From Luteibacter anthropi (GTDB taxonomy: Bacteria > Pseudomonadota > Gammaproteobacteria > Xanthomonadales > Rhodanobacteraceae), in NCBI RefSeq assembly GCF_011759365.1, contig NZ_JAARLZ010000006.1:273462-337461 (forward strand): DNA of 64,000 nt, written 5' to 3'. Of the stretch, positions 1 to 8,210 are shown in pieces. Numbering within the stretch: position 1 is the stretch's first letter; each line of letters begins with the position of its first letter. Below the pieces are notes generated by a model. It made no database searches. It saw only the letters and a list, made by a program, of their open reading frames with translations, and was not told the origin of the DNA. Made by a program: the position numbers and the translations under genes.

Positions 1-1523
1 TCGTTGTACTCGCCACCGAATTCCAGCTTCGACAGCACGCCATCGGTGAAGCTCTTGTCCAGGCGGATCTGGTACTGGTTGACCTTGTTGGTCACATTCG
101 TGCCGGAGCCGGCGTTGCAGCAATGCGCCTTCAGGTTGTTTACGTCGGTGGACGAAAGAATGTTGCTGTAGCTGGGCGGCGTATTGTCGCCACCGTTGGT
201 CCAGGTGGGGTTGGTGCCGAAGTTCTTGCCACCGATCACCAGGAAGTAGCCGTTGGGGCTCTGCTTGTTCCAGGCCTTGGAGCTGGATACGTCGAGGCTG
301 AGCTTGGTGGAGTCATCCACGTCGAAACCCAGGTTCAGGCCGTTCTGGTAGCTCTTTTCGTAGCTGGGGATGAACGACATGACATAGTCGTTCGCCATGA
401 CGTTGGGGCCGGAACCGTTGCGGGTGTAGCTGAGTACGGTGTTGTTGCTGTCGGTGGTCAGCGAATTGATGTCGGCCGTGTTGCCGTACTGGCCGAACTC
501 GTGCTCCAGGGAGTCCACCTTGTAGCTGGAGAACAAGGTATCCAGCTGCACCGTGAGCCGGTCGATGGGCTTCCAGTCGATGGCACCGCTGAAACCTTTG
601 CGCGTACGGGTCTCGTCCAGCACGTTGCTTGCCAGGGTCTCGGGCACTGCCACGTTGGTGTAGTTGGGGTTGCTCAGGTTCGACAGTTTCGAGATGTCCT
701 GGTTGGCATACCAGGAATTGGCCTGCGTATTGAGCTGGGTATCCTTGCGCTTGTAGTACGTCGCGGATGCCATCCAGCCAAAGGTGTGGTCTGCATTGGT
801 CCAGCCGAACAGGCCCGAGGCCTTCGGTGTGGTCTTGCCTTTCCAGTCACCAGTGAGGTTGCTGTTCACCCCGGCGGCACTCCACGCACCATGGTAGCCG
901 TTGAAGTCCAGCGGACGCGCGGTCTGGATGTCGACGACGCCACCGATGTCCACTTCGGGAATATCGGCCGACGAGGTCTTGTTGACCTGGGCGACGCTGA
1001 TGATTTCGGAAGGAAGTACATCGAAATTGAAGGCACGCGAGCCGGAGGCCGTCGCCATTTTCCGCCCGTTGACGGTGACGGCCACGAAGTCGGGGCCAAA
1101 GCCGCGCACGGCAATCTGGCTGGACTCACCGCCGCTACGGTTCACCGAGACGCCAGGTACGCGCTGAAGCGCGTCGGCGACGTTGGCATCCGGGAACTTG
1201 CCGGTTTCTTCCGCCGAAATGGAGTCGACGACGTTGACTGCATCCTGCTTGATGGCCTGCGCGCGCTGGAGCGCAGCCAGCTGGCCCGTCACGGCGATGC
1301 CGCCCAGCTCGGTCACCTTCTTGTCGTCGGTGGCGGCGGCATCATCTTTTTTCTTCTGCGCGGAAGCAGGCGTCTTTTCCTGTCCCGCGGATGGCGTCGC
1401 TTCGCCCGAGGAGGCGGGCGCAGCTGCTTGCGCGTGTCCCGGCGCGCCATAACCCATCGTCCAGACAACACCCATCGCAACCAGCGCTCCACGGAGCGCG
1501 GCGGCCATCTTCGTTAATTGCAT
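1..1523 (-). CDS. TonB-dependent receptor, N-terminal part (runs off window start)
   Basis: Outer-membrane active-transport receptor of the Xanthomonas/Caulobacter TonB type; the substrate cannot be told. About 507 residues are visible from an ATG at 1523. They begin with a signal peptide (MQLTKMAAALRGALVAMG...) and an Ala/Pro/Lys-rich linker. A TonB-box-like stretch follows, then a plug domain: ETGKFPDANVADALQRVPGV near residue 100, then QIAVRGFGPDF and a VDIGGVVDIQT segment typical of the family. The visible C-terminal part is beta-barrel strands. The rest lies outside the window. The divergent upstream gap holds a GTAAC-type inverted repeat. The plus-strand open frame over the same bases is a shadow. 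Confidence 0.93.
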   Translation of the reverse strand, partial: MQLTKMAAALRGALVAMGVVWTMGYGAPGHAQAAAPASSGEATPSAGQEKTPASAQKKKDDAAATDDKKVTELGGIAVTGQLAALQRAQAIKQDAVNVVDSISAEETGKFPDANVADALQRVPGVSVNRSGGESSQIAVRGFGPDFVAVTVNGRKMATASGSRAFNFDVLPSEIISVAQVNKTSSADIPEVDIGGVVDIQTARPLDFNGYHGAWSAAGVNSNLTGDWKGKTTPKASGLFGWTNADHTFGWMASATYYKRKDTQLNTQANSWYANQDISKLSNLSNPNYTNVAVPETLASNVLDETRTRKGFSGAIDWKPIDRLTVQLDTLFSSYKVDSLEHEFGQYGNTADINSLTTDSNNTVLSYTRNGSGPNVMANDYVMSFIPSYEKSYQNGLNLGFDVDDSTKLSLDVSSSKAWNKQSPNGYFLVIGGKNFGTNPTWTNGGDNTPPSYSNILSSTDVNNLKAHCCNAGSGTNVTNKVNQYQIRLDKSFTDGVLSKLEFGGEYN

Positions 1524-1829
1524 GACTACCTTCCAATCTTTGTGGAATACGTGTCAGACATGCCTACGGCGTTTCCGTCTGTCGCCCCCATGAACCGTTA
1601 CGAATGTAACGATCCCCGCGAATCGACCTGTGCCCCTACCCGACGGAACCTGCCGTCTGCCCCATTTGTAGTATTTTAAGATAATAGTTACGGGGCGCCT
1701 GGGCACAAGCAAGCTGCGTTGCAACATGACGGCAACGTTGTAATGAAGATGGCTTGTTGTGGGCAGCAGCGGACACCGGCGACGGATATATGGAGCCGCC
1801 TTTTCAGGTCGCTATGGCATGACGATGCG
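1524..1829. other. Intergenic region between the TonB receptor and hicB
   Basis: About 306 bases without a convincing gene. It should carry the promoter of the minus-strand receptor. A perfect 6-bp inverted repeat CGTTAC-gaat-GTAACG lies at 1596-1611, about 75 bases upstream of the receptor start. An AT-rich stretch (ATTTTAAGATAATAG) lies near 1673-1687. The remainder, up to the stop of hicB at 1830, shows no gene-like features. Confidence 0.5.
1596..1611. promoter_or_regulatory. Inverted repeat upstream of TonB receptor
   Basis: Perfect inverted repeat CGTTAC(gaat)GTAACG, in the leader/promoter region of the receptor ending at 1523. It could be an operator or an RNA hairpin. No regulator gene lies next to it, so its role is only inferred. 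Confidence 0.35.
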
Positions 1830-2231
1830 TCAGGCCGCTCTCATGGCTTCCATGGCCGCACGAGTGAGGAACCCCGAGCGCGTCTCGCCGTGACGTTCGG
1901 CGTAGCTATCGATGGCAGTGAGCAGGCGATCCGGCACGGTTATGTTGACGCGCACGGCCTTCGTGCTCAGCTTCGCCAGATCGACGTTTGCGAGCGCCCA
2001 TGTCCAGCCGGAAAAGTCTGCCCGGGAACGCAGTGCTTCAAGTGTGGAAGCCGCAGGGGGCATGGTTCCTTCCTCGATGGCATCTTCAAGGAACAGAAGA
2101 ATGGCTTCTTCCGCGTTGGCCACCGCTTCATCGAGCGTATTGCCTGCACTGAAGCAGCCGGGAAGGTCGGGCACGATCACGCCGTAGGCAGAACCATCCG
2201 TGCCCGGTTCGATTGCTATGGGGTAACGCAT
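1830..2231 (-). CDS. hicB: HicB antitoxin
   Basis: Antitoxin of a type II HicAB module; it neutralises the HicA ribonuclease and represses the operon. The N-terminal half is a HicB partial-RNase-H-like domain (RYPIAIEPG, then VPDLPGCFSAGNTLDEAVANA). The C-terminal 40 residues form a ribbon-helix-helix (VRVNITVPDRLLTAIDSYA...) expected to bind DNA. The start at 2231 is preferred because GGAG lies nine bases upstream; an in-frame ATG at 2246 has poorly spaced purines. It lies just downstream of hicA on the same strand. Confidence 0.92.
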   Translation of the reverse strand: MRYPIAIEPGTDGSAYGVIVPDLPGCFSAGNTLDEAVANAEEAILLFLEDAIEEGTMPPAASTLEALRSRADFSGWTWALANVDLAKLSTKAVRVNITVPDRLLTAIDSYAERHGETRSGFLTRAAMEAMRAA

Positions 2232-2264
2232 GATGCTTGGCTCCATACCCTTATCGGGAAAACG

Positions 2265-2444
2265 TCAGGCGATGCCGGCCTGCTTTTTAATAGCGGCGAC
2301 GAGCCCCTTTCCGAGGTCTTTTCTGGGATGAGGGACAATCACCGTCACGCCGGAGGCATTCTGTAGCTTGTGATGGCTACCCCGGATGCTCACCAGGCAA
2401 AAGCCGTGGGCCCTCAACAGTCTTACCAGATCTGCAGAGTTCAT
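2265..2444 (-). CDS. hicA: HicA toxin (mRNA interferase)
   Basis: Small double-stranded-RNA-binding-fold toxin of about 59 residues that cleaves mRNA. The hallmark IRGSHHKL with its catalytic His is present, followed by VTVIVPHP and a C-terminal KGLVAAIKKQAGI helix. It is the first gene of the pair, with hicB just after it. The start is ambiguous. ATG at 2444 gives the usual HicA N-terminus (MNSADLVRLLR) but has no Shine-Dalgarno and sits one base from the operator palindrome, so the mRNA may be near-leaderless. A GTG at 2462 would add six residues. Confidence 0.92.
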   Translation of the reverse strand: MNSADLVRLLRAHGFCLVSIRGSHHKLQNASGVTVIVPHPRKDLGKGLVAAIKKQAGIA

Positions 2445-2445
2445 T

Positions 2446-2462
2446 GTGTGTACGATACACAC
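2446..2462. promoter_or_regulatory. hicAB operator palindrome
   Basis: Perfect inverted repeat GTGTGTA-CGA-TACACAC ending one base upstream of the hicA ATG. A TTGACA-like -35 (complement TGTCAA, 2467-2472) lies just upstream. This is the expected place for autoregulation by the HicB ribbon-helix-helix domain. Confidence 0.7.
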
Positions 2463-2524
2463 TGACTGTCAAGCGACCTGCCGGCGGGAGGCTCGATCCC
2501 CTGCAAGCCCTGTCTGGCCAGGTG

Positions 2525-2932
2525 TCAGCCTGGCTGAATCTCCTGGCCGTCTTCCTTGATGAAAGGGGTGGTCAGCGGAGGTGTGATTTCAAGCACGACC
2601 TCCGACGGACGGCATAGCCGCGTTCCCTGCTCAGTAACCACGAAAGGGCGGTTGATGAGGATGGGGTGGAGCTGCATGGCGTCGAGAAGCTGCTCATCGT
2701 CGACATCGGGACGGTCGAGTCCCAGTTTCGCGAAGGGTGTTCCTTGTTCGCGTACGGCCTGCCGCACCGTCAGGCCTGCGGCGGTGATCAGTCCGGTTAA
2801 TGTTTCCCGGTCCGGTGGCGTTATCAGGTATTCGATGATGACGGTCTCGATACCCAGGTGACGCAGCAAGGCAAGCGTGTTGCGCGAGGTGCCGCAGGCA
2901 GGGTTGTGATAGATCGTTGCGTGCAGACTCAT
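2525..2932 (-). CDS. arsC: Arsenate reductase, glutaredoxin-dependent
   Basis: Reduces arsenate to arsenite using glutathione/glutaredoxin. About 135 residues in the thioredoxin-like ArsC/Spx fold. The catalytic motif is [10 protein letters not shown] with Cys13, and the downstream conserved [10 protein letters not shown] segment is present. The ATG at 2932 overlaps the arsH stop by four bases (ATGA), so the two are translationally coupled. A longer in-frame extension upstream is only an out-of-frame shadow of arsH. No arsenite efflux gene (arsB/acr3) is in the window. Confidence 0.95.
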   Translation of the reverse strand: MSLHATIYHNPACGTSRNTLALLRHLGIETVIIEYLITPPDRETLTGLITAAGLTVRQAVREQGTPFAKLGLDRPDVDDEQLLDAMQLHPILINRPFVVTEQGTRLCRPSEVVLEITPPLTTPFIKEDGQEIQPG

Positions 2933-3675
2933 GATGCTGCTCCACTGGCGTGGGATACCGTCGTTTCGACAACGGCTGCGGCTTCGGCAAGAGCGCGTGC
3001 CTCGGCCGCGCCCTTGCGCTCGCTGTAACGATCCACGAGATAGTCGGAGCGGCCTCGCACCAGCCACGTGAACTTCATCAGCTCTTCCATCACGTCTACG
3101 ACGCGATCGTAGTAGGCCGAGGGTTTCATCCGGCCGTGGCTGTCGAATTCCTGCCACGCTTTCGGTACCGAAGACTGGTTCGGTATGGTGACCATCCGCA
3201 TCCATCGCCCGAGCACGCGCAAGGTGTTCACCACATTGAACGACTGCGAGCCACCGCAGACCTGCAACACCGCGAGGGTGCGGCCCTGGGTCGGGCGTAC
3301 GCTGCCTTCTTCCAGGGGGAGCCAGTCGATCTGGTTCTTGAACACGCCCGTGATCGTGCCGTGGCGCTCTGGGCTGACCCAGACCTGCCCCTCCGACCAT
3401 AGCGACAGGGCCCGTAGCTCCTGCACCCTGGGATGCTCCGGCCCCACGCTGTCCAGCATCGGCAGGCCGGCTGGATCGAATACGCGCGTCTCGGCGCCCA
3501 GGTGACGCAGGATGCGTTCTGCTTCCAGGGCGAGTTTCCGGCTGAAGGATTGTGGCCGCAGCGAACCGTAGAGAAGGAGGATTCGCGGCGCATGCCCGGA
3601 ATCCTCTGCCGGAGCGAGATGATCGTGGAGTGGGGCGGGCAGGTCGTGGGTCAGGTGCGGGGTATCGCTGGCCAT
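2929..3675 (-). CDS. arsH: ArsH, NADPH-dependent FMN organoarsenical oxidase
   Basis: Flavodoxin-fold FMN reductase family. ArsH oxidises trivalent methylated or aromatic arsenicals to less toxic pentavalent forms. Seen: the FMN phosphate-binding loop [14 protein letters not shown], the segment [21 protein letters not shown], and [17 protein letters not shown]. The start at 3675 (MASDTPHL) is chosen because GTGGAA lies at suitable spacing; a TTG at 3693 is less likely. First gene of a two-gene operon with arsC, divergent from arsR across a short AT-rich palindromic region. Confidence 0.94.
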   Translation of the reverse strand: MASDTPHLTHDLPAPLHDHLAPAEDSGHAPRILLLYGSLRPQSFSRKLALEAERILRHLGAETRVFDPAGLPMLDSVGPEHPRVQELRALSLWSEGQVWVSPERHGTITGVFKNQIDWLPLEEGSVRPTQGRTLAVLQVCGGSQSFNVVNTLRVLGRWMRMVTIPNQSSVPKAWQEFDSHGRMKPSAYYDRVVDVMEELMKFTWLVRGRSDYLVDRYSERKGAAEARALAEAAAVVETTVSHASGAAS

Positions 3676-3680
3676 GGATG

Positions 3681-3720
3681 TTCCACGTTTCAATGATTCG
3701 ATAATTATAGAAACATGGAA
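3681..3720. promoter_or_regulatory. ars divergent promoter/operator
   Basis: Inverted repeat TTCCACGTTTC (3681-3691) / GAAACATGGAA (3710-3720), with one mismatch. It flanks the AT-rich core AATGATTCGATAATTATA, which can supply -10 elements for both directions. It lies between arsH and arsR and is the expected ArsR binding site. Confidence 0.6.
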
Positions 3721-3753
3721 ATGAATAGGGCAACTTTGCTAGGCTTGGGCCCT

Positions 3754-4104
3754 ATGAAGCCCAAGCCCCATGCAACTCATCTGACCGCTCCCGATGCCAT
3801 CAGGGCGTTTGCCGCCCTGGCCCAGGAGAGCCGCCTTGCTATCTTCCGCCTGCTTGTCGAGCACGCGCCGGAGGGACTGGCCGTGGGTGTCATTGGCGAA
3901 ACGCTGGGCGTAGCTCCTGCCACGCTCTCGTTTCACCTGAAGGAGCTGCTCAATGCCGGTCTGGTGGCGAGTCGCCAGGCGGGGCGTTTCATTTACTACA
4001 GCCCCGTACTGGAAACGGTGGATCGTCTGGTGGGATTCCTGACCGACAACTGTTGTGCGGCATCCGGTCAGTCGTGTGGCCCCGGGGGCATGGTGCGCAA
4101 ATAA
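3754..4104 (+). CDS. arsR: ArsR-family arsenic-responsive repressor
   Basis: Winged-helix repressor of about 116 residues that releases DNA on binding arsenite. Seen: AFAALAQESRLAIFRLLVEH (helices 1-2), then the recognition helix LGVAPATLSFHLKELLNAGLV and the wing SRQAGRFIYYSP. The metalloid site is probably the C-terminal Cys cluster NCCAASGQSCG, as in the ArsR subclass with C-terminal vicinal Cys, because the classical ELCVCDL motif in the recognition helix is absent. ATG at 3754 fits the family length; an in-frame ATG at 3715 would add 13 residues. Divergent from arsH-arsC. Confidence 0.93.
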   Translation: MKPKPHATHLTAPDAIRAFAALAQESRLAIFRLLVEHAPEGLAVGVIGETLGVAPATLSFHLKELLNAGLVASRQAGRFIYYSPVLETVDRLVGFLTDNCCAASGQSCGPGGMVRK

Positions 4105-4199
4105 CTTCGACGTTTCAGTATCCAGCTGCTGGATCGCTTGTGTCCCCGGTTGGAAATACGGTAATCATCCGGACTTCCATGTCACCACCGGGGGCGATG

Positions 4200-5663
4200 A
4201 TGAATCGACGTGAGTTTGCGAAGACGCTGGCGCTTGCGGGCGCCGTGGGAAGTAGCTTGTGGCCGGTGCAGAAGGCCTTTGCCCTGGCGCCGAAGACGGC
4301 GCGTGGCGTGGCGGTGGAGCCATCGCGGTTGCGCGACCTGCAACAGGCCTTCCTGGATCTTCGCTTCGGCATGTTCATCCATCTCAACATGGCAACCTTC
4401 GAGCAGCGCGAGTGGGGTGATCCCGTGCTGTCACCTGCCTTGTTCAACCCGAGGCATCTCGATCCGGCACAATGGGCGGCAGCTGCGCGTTCCGCGGGCA
4501 TGGGCTATGGCTGCCTTACCACGAAGCATCACGACGGCTTCTGCCTGTGGCCGACGAAGACCGGTAGTGCCAACGTCATGCAGTCGTCCTATCCGCACGA
4601 TGTGGTGCGGGCCTATGTGGATGCGTTTCGCAAGGCGGGCCTCAAGGTCTGCCTGTACTTTTCGATCCTGGATCTCCGGCAGGATATCCGTGCGCGCACC
4701 GTTACTCCGGAAAAGATCGCGCTGATCAAGGCGCAGATCACCGAGCTCCTGACGCATTATGGTCCATTGACCGCACTGATCCTGGATGGCTGGAATGCGT
4801 CCTGGTCGCGTATCTCCTATGCCGAGCTGCCATACCGGGAGATCTACGATCTGGTGAAGTCGTTGCAGCCCGACTGCCTGCTTACCGACCACAACGCGGG
4901 TAGCTACCCTGGCTCGGCGCTCTACTACACCGACATCAAGCAGTACGAGCAGCATGCGGGCCAGAAGATCCCCGCCGACAGTCAGGTGCCATCTCAATCC
5001 GGCACCACCTTGCAAAGCGACTGGTTCTGGAAAACGTCATACCCCACGGCAGAACTTGCGTCCGCAAGGATCATCGTGGAGGACTGGCTCAAGCCTTTCA
5101 ATGAGAACCATTGCAATCTCATTCTCAACGTTGCCCCCAATCGTGACGGCCGCTTCGACGACAACGCGGTGGCGCGCCTGGCCGAGATAGGGCGTTTGTG
5201 GAAGCCGTCCGGTCCTGTGTCCCGCATCGAGCGCCAGGTCACCATCACTACGCCCGATCTCGCTGCAGGTCGGCCGGCATGGGCCAGTGCGAGCGACGAG
5301 GCCGTGGGGCCCGATCTCGCCTTCGACGACAACTCACGCACCTACTGGCTGGCCGACAAGGGCAAGGACGAGGCCTGGATCGAGGTGCGGTTCGACGCAC
5401 CGGTGTCGTTCAATACGGTGTCCATCGTGGAACCCCGTGACGACAAGGATTACGGTAGCGCGAGTCGCATCACCGCCTATAAGCTCCAGATCTGGCGTGA
5501 CGGCACATGGGCGGACATCGCCAGCGGCGGTACGCCCGCATCGTGGCAGTTCCACGAGTTGCAGCAGACGTCTGCGCAGCGGGTGCGTCTATGGATGCAG
5601 GGACACCAGCCAGGGCTCAGCGAACTGGGGCTGTATGACGAACCTCGTTACACGTCTTCCTGA
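4200..5663 (+). CDS. GH29 alpha-L-fucosidase-like enzyme with discoidin domain, Tat-exported
   Basis: Predicted periplasmic or secreted glycosidase of about 487 residues. The N-terminus MNRREFAKTLALAGAVG is a twin-arginine signal. The catalytic barrel follows: LRFGMFIHLNMATF, then GYGCLTTKHHDGFCLW (the family KHHDGF motif), and LTALILDGW, whose Asp is the likely nucleophile. The last ~130 residues, from about residue 355, resemble an F5/8 type C (discoidin) carbohydrate-binding domain (FDDNSRTYWLADKGKDEAWIEVRFD). Adjacent ATG codons at 4197 and 4200 are both possible starts; GGGGG lies just upstream. It stands alone, and the substrate specificity (fucose or another sugar) is inferred from family only. 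Confidence 0.88.
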   Translation: MNRREFAKTLALAGAVGSSLWPVQKAFALAPKTARGVAVEPSRLRDLQQAFLDLRFGMFIHLNMATFEQREWGDPVLSPALFNPRHLDPAQWAAAARSAGMGYGCLTTKHHDGFCLWPTKTGSANVMQSSYPHDVVRAYVDAFRKAGLKVCLYFSILDLRQDIRARTVTPEKIALIKAQITELLTHYGPLTALILDGWNASWSRISYAELPYREIYDLVKSLQPDCLLTDHNAGSYPGSALYYTDIKQYEQHAGQKIPADSQVPSQSGTTLQSDWFWKTSYPTAELASARIIVEDWLKPFNENHCNLILNVAPNRDGRFDDNAVARLAEIGRLWKPSGPVSRIERQVTITTPDLAAGRPAWASASDEAVGPDLAFDDNSRTYWLADKGKDEAWIEVRFDAPVSFNTVSIVEPRDDKDYGSASRITAYKLQIWRDGTWADIASGGTPASWQFHELQQTSAQRVRLWMQGHQPGLSELGLYDEPRYTSS

Positions 5664-5682
5664 CCACGCTCGCGATGTTCGT

Positions 5683-5712
5683 GCGCCGGATCATCGTGTC
5701 GTGATCCGGCGC
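5683..5712. terminator. Perfect hairpin between convergent genes
   Basis: 11-bp perfect stem GCGCCGGATCA (5683-5693) and TGATCCGGCGC (5702-5712) with an 8-base loop, between the fucosidase stop and the stop of the convergent small gene. There is no strong T run, so it is a plausible bidirectional terminator or mRNA-end stabiliser rather than a textbook one. Confidence 0.55.
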
Positions 5713-5753
5713 ATCCTTCCTGTAGCAAAGCAAGCCTGATCTTCAGATCGAAA

Positions 5754-6041
5754 TCAGGGAGGCGTTCCCTGTTTGATCCATGCAGCAAAGAGCTGCACGT
5801 TAGATAGCGGCCACGCAGGAGCAGGCGCAGGGGGCATGTCACCGCTGCTGACCCTGGAGTAGATCTGCTGCGCCCAGATCTTTACGTTGCCGTAGTTGCT
5901 CAGGTCGAGGCTTCCATGAGTCACCTGTTTCATATGGGCAATGTCGGTGGCATTGAACAGGGGGGCGATGTCCCTGGCAAAGCTGACGGTTGCAGTGACG
6001 GCCTTGGCGTGGCCGTCAAGCTGTTCGCGGAGGTTGGTCAT
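5754..6041 (-). CDS. Small conserved-type protein, cytochrome-c-associated, unknown
   Basis: 95 residues with no signal peptide. The sequence SFARDIAPLFNATDIAHM ... LDLSNYGNVKIWAQQIYSRVSSGDMPP ... NVQLFAAWIKQGTPP follows the pattern of the C-type cytochrome domains that start with FxxDIxPLF and end with MPP...AWI. However, the heme motif CxxCH is missing: where Cys would be expected it reads NATDIAHM. It lies about 77 bases downstream of the mono-heme protein gene on the same strand and is probably co-transcribed. Function unknown. Confidence 0.7.
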   Translation of the reverse strand: MTNLREQLDGHAKAVTATVSFARDIAPLFNATDIAHMKQVTHGSLDLSNYGNVKIWAQQIYSRVSSGDMPPAPAPAWPLSNVQLFAAWIKQGTPP

Positions 6042-6118
6042 GGCAATGGCTCCTTATTGGCTATGCATTGACGAGACGTACCGGAGCCCCGCAAAGGCGA
6101 CCCCGGCGACGGCGGGGG

Positions 6119-7906
6119 CTACTTGAGCTTGCGGTTTCTCACGACTTCGGTGGCGCCCTGCGGACTGGCGGCACTGGGGGTTTCCGGCTGGTGTACGGCA
6201 CCATTGGCGAGAATCACGCTGAAGTCGCCCGAGGCGTGCTGTCCCTGGCTGCCATGGCAGCCCATGCAGCCGCCCATGTTGTAGCCGGCACCGCCGTAGT
6301 ACACGTTGCGATGGATACCTGTGCCGCCACGGCTGAACTGGGCTTCGTAATCACTGTTCACCCCAGTGAAGCCAGAGCCGACGAGACCGCCACTGAAGAG
6401 CTGCAACGGGCGGTTGGTCTCCACCACGATATTCGCCAGGTGATAGCTGGCAGGGTTGGCGCCGCTGTTGGGGTCATTGCCCTTGTAGACACCCGCGTAG
6501 TTCTTGTCGATGGCCTGGTACTGCACGTTGACCAGCTTGTAGTACGACCATGGCGAGGTCTTCAGGCCGTTCTGCTGGTTATAAGTGGCCATCGCCGCGT
6601 GGGCGCTCCGGTTGGCCTGGATAACCGCAAGGGGAATCAGGTTGTCGCGATAATTGATGCAGATGAACCCCTTCGACGGCAGCCCGGGTTTGTCCTGCGC
6701 ATTCTGGTAGTAGAGCTGGTTCCTGGGAGGATTGCGCACGGAGCCAGTGCAGTACTGCGCGGATGCCGGCACCAGGTCGACCCTTGGCGGCACCTGGTTG
6801 GCGTTGACCACCGAACTGTCCAATAGAGTGACTTGCGGCGACGTGGCGCAGTTCTGGCCCACCGGGCAGGGCTGGGGCTGATTGATGATGGCGCCGTTCT
6901 CATCCTCTAGCGGACGACCATCAGGACGAAGGATGTTGTCGGCCTGCTCGAAGGTGGCGTAGATGAAGTAGGGCGCTGAACGTGTCTTCTGGATGATGTG
7001 CAGTGCCACGAGACCCCAGGTGGCTTCCCGGTAACAGGTCTGCTGGCTTGCGTTCTTTTCGTACGAACGCACTGTCGTCATGTGAAAGCGCCCGGAAGCC
7101 TGCTCTGCTGCCGTCAGTTCGCGCCATCCCGCCTTCAGTTCCACGGTGTTGAGCGGCAGGCTGACCATTGAGCTGCTGCCAGGTGGCGGGCTGCTCTTGT
7201 TCGTGGTGAGGTAATTCTGCGTGGCGTTGGCAACACTGGCCGGTATGGCCTGCCACCACTTATTGAGGGCAACGTAGGTGTACTCCGTACGATTGGCCTT
7301 GGCCGTGAAGCGGATCAACTGCGGTGACGAGTTGCCGGGTACTTGCTGGGGGGCGGCACCCGCATACATGTCGTCGAGCGTGATCTGGTCGGTTTCGTCC
7401 AGATTGACCCATGCAGTCGACGTGGACGGAGACATGCACGCCGGCACGGGGTTGTCGTAGTTGTAGCTAGGGAGTGTGTCGTAGCCGAAAGAGGCGCTGG
7501 GCGACGTGGTATAGCCTGGAGGAAGGCCCTTTCCGGGGAAGATCTCGACCTTGCTTCGGAAGGTTTCCCACACGCGCGGGCCGGCACATCGAGGGTCGCC
7601 GAAACGACAGTTGGTGTCGGGTGTGTCACGCTGGTTCAGGCCACCGTTCTGCTTTACCGCGGGCCAGTTGAGTGCAATGAATTCCTGCCACGCAAAATAG
7701 GCTGCCTGCGACATCGTGGCCCTTGGTGCACCGCCATTCTGCGGATTGAGTTCGTTGGGCACCACGCTATTGATGGTAATGGCGTTGCTGGCCGCATCCA
7801 CTGCACGTTCGTCCAGTGGCTGGGCGATCGCCTGGCTTCGTATTCCGATGACGGACGCAACGACGACCAGCGACGCCATGGTCGCTGTGACAATACGGAT
7901 ATTCAT
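6119..7906 (-). CDS. Secreted protein with C-terminal single heme motif (CxxCH)
   Basis: 595 residues from the ATG at 7906. The signal peptide is MNIRIVTATMASLVVVASVIGI ending in QAIA. The body begins with AAYFAWQEFIALNWP and contains many Asn/Pro/Tyr-rich segments of no recognised enzymatic family. Near residue 547 a c-type heme motif GCMGCHGSQG appears, followed by a tail ending at about residue 595. It is therefore a periplasmic mono-heme protein, possibly an electron donor or sensor. The 95-residue gene downstream has a heme-less cytochrome-like sequence. I do not recognise the function. Confidence 0.8.
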   Translation of the reverse strand: MNIRIVTATMASLVVVASVIGIRSQAIAQPLDERAVDAASNAITINSVVPNELNPQNGGAPRATMSQAAYFAWQEFIALNWPAVKQNGGLNQRDTPDTNCRFGDPRCAGPRVWETFRSKVEIFPGKGLPPGYTTSPSASFGYDTLPSYNYDNPVPACMSPSTSTAWVNLDETDQITLDDMYAGAAPQQVPGNSSPQLIRFTAKANRTEYTYVALNKWWQAIPASVANATQNYLTTNKSSPPPGSSSMVSLPLNTVELKAGWRELTAAEQASGRFHMTTVRSYEKNASQQTCYREATWGLVALHIIQKTRSAPYFIYATFEQADNILRPDGRPLEDENGAIINQPQPCPVGQNCATSPQVTLLDSSVVNANQVPPRVDLVPASAQYCTGSVRNPPRNQLYYQNAQDKPGLPSKGFICINYRDNLIPLAVIQANRSAHAAMATYNQQNGLKTSPWSYYKLVNVQYQAIDKNYAGVYKGNDPNSGANPASYHLANIVVETNRPLQLFSGGLVGSGFTGVNSDYEAQFSRGGTGIHRNVYYGGAGYNMGGCMGCHGSQGQHASGDFSVILANGAVHQPETPSAASPQGATEVVRNRKLK

Positions 7907-8210
7907 ACCCTGATACCTGCCCCTGATTGAACGATCCGGCGGGAATGCCGGGCCCTTCCAGCACGTCATCCATTACGCTTGCGTGCGCTGCGGTCCCTGG
8001 GGTCTACGCATCCTGGATGGATCGGCGTTGCACGAATAGTCCTGCTATAAAGCAGTAACACGCGTGCAGGGTGCGAACAAGAATGACGGGGTTTTCATTC
8101 TGTTTTTGCGCACAGGTTGCCGGGTATCGGCTTACCGAAAATGCCGCGAATATTCGGCACGCCGGACAGGTGTGCCGGATAGGGTGTCTCCGGTACGCAT
8201 GCGCAGGAAT
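7907..8210. other. Intergenic region upstream of the heme protein
   Basis: About 300 bases. It should hold the promoter of the heme-protein gene (minus strand) and the terminator of the polyketide operon (8136-8159). A small inverted repeat CTGCT-ataa-AGCAG lies at about 8042-8055. No open frame with coding character was seen. Confidence 0.45.
8136..8159 (-). terminator. Probable terminator of the PKS/VOC operon
   Basis: On the minus strand the stem TGCCG(aatattcg)CGGCA (8159-8142) is followed by TTTTCGG. It sits about 50 bases after the VOC gene stop. The stem is short and the T run only four, so confidence is moderate. Confidence 0.45.

Noticed and set aside
123..1517. 464-residue open frame on the plus strand
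   Set aside because: It is the complement of a clear TonB receptor on the minus strand; the composition is low-complexity Val/Gly with no family signals.
2525..3733. 402-residue version of arsC
   Set aside because: The N-terminal two thirds is arsH read in another frame; the true ArsC starts at 2932.
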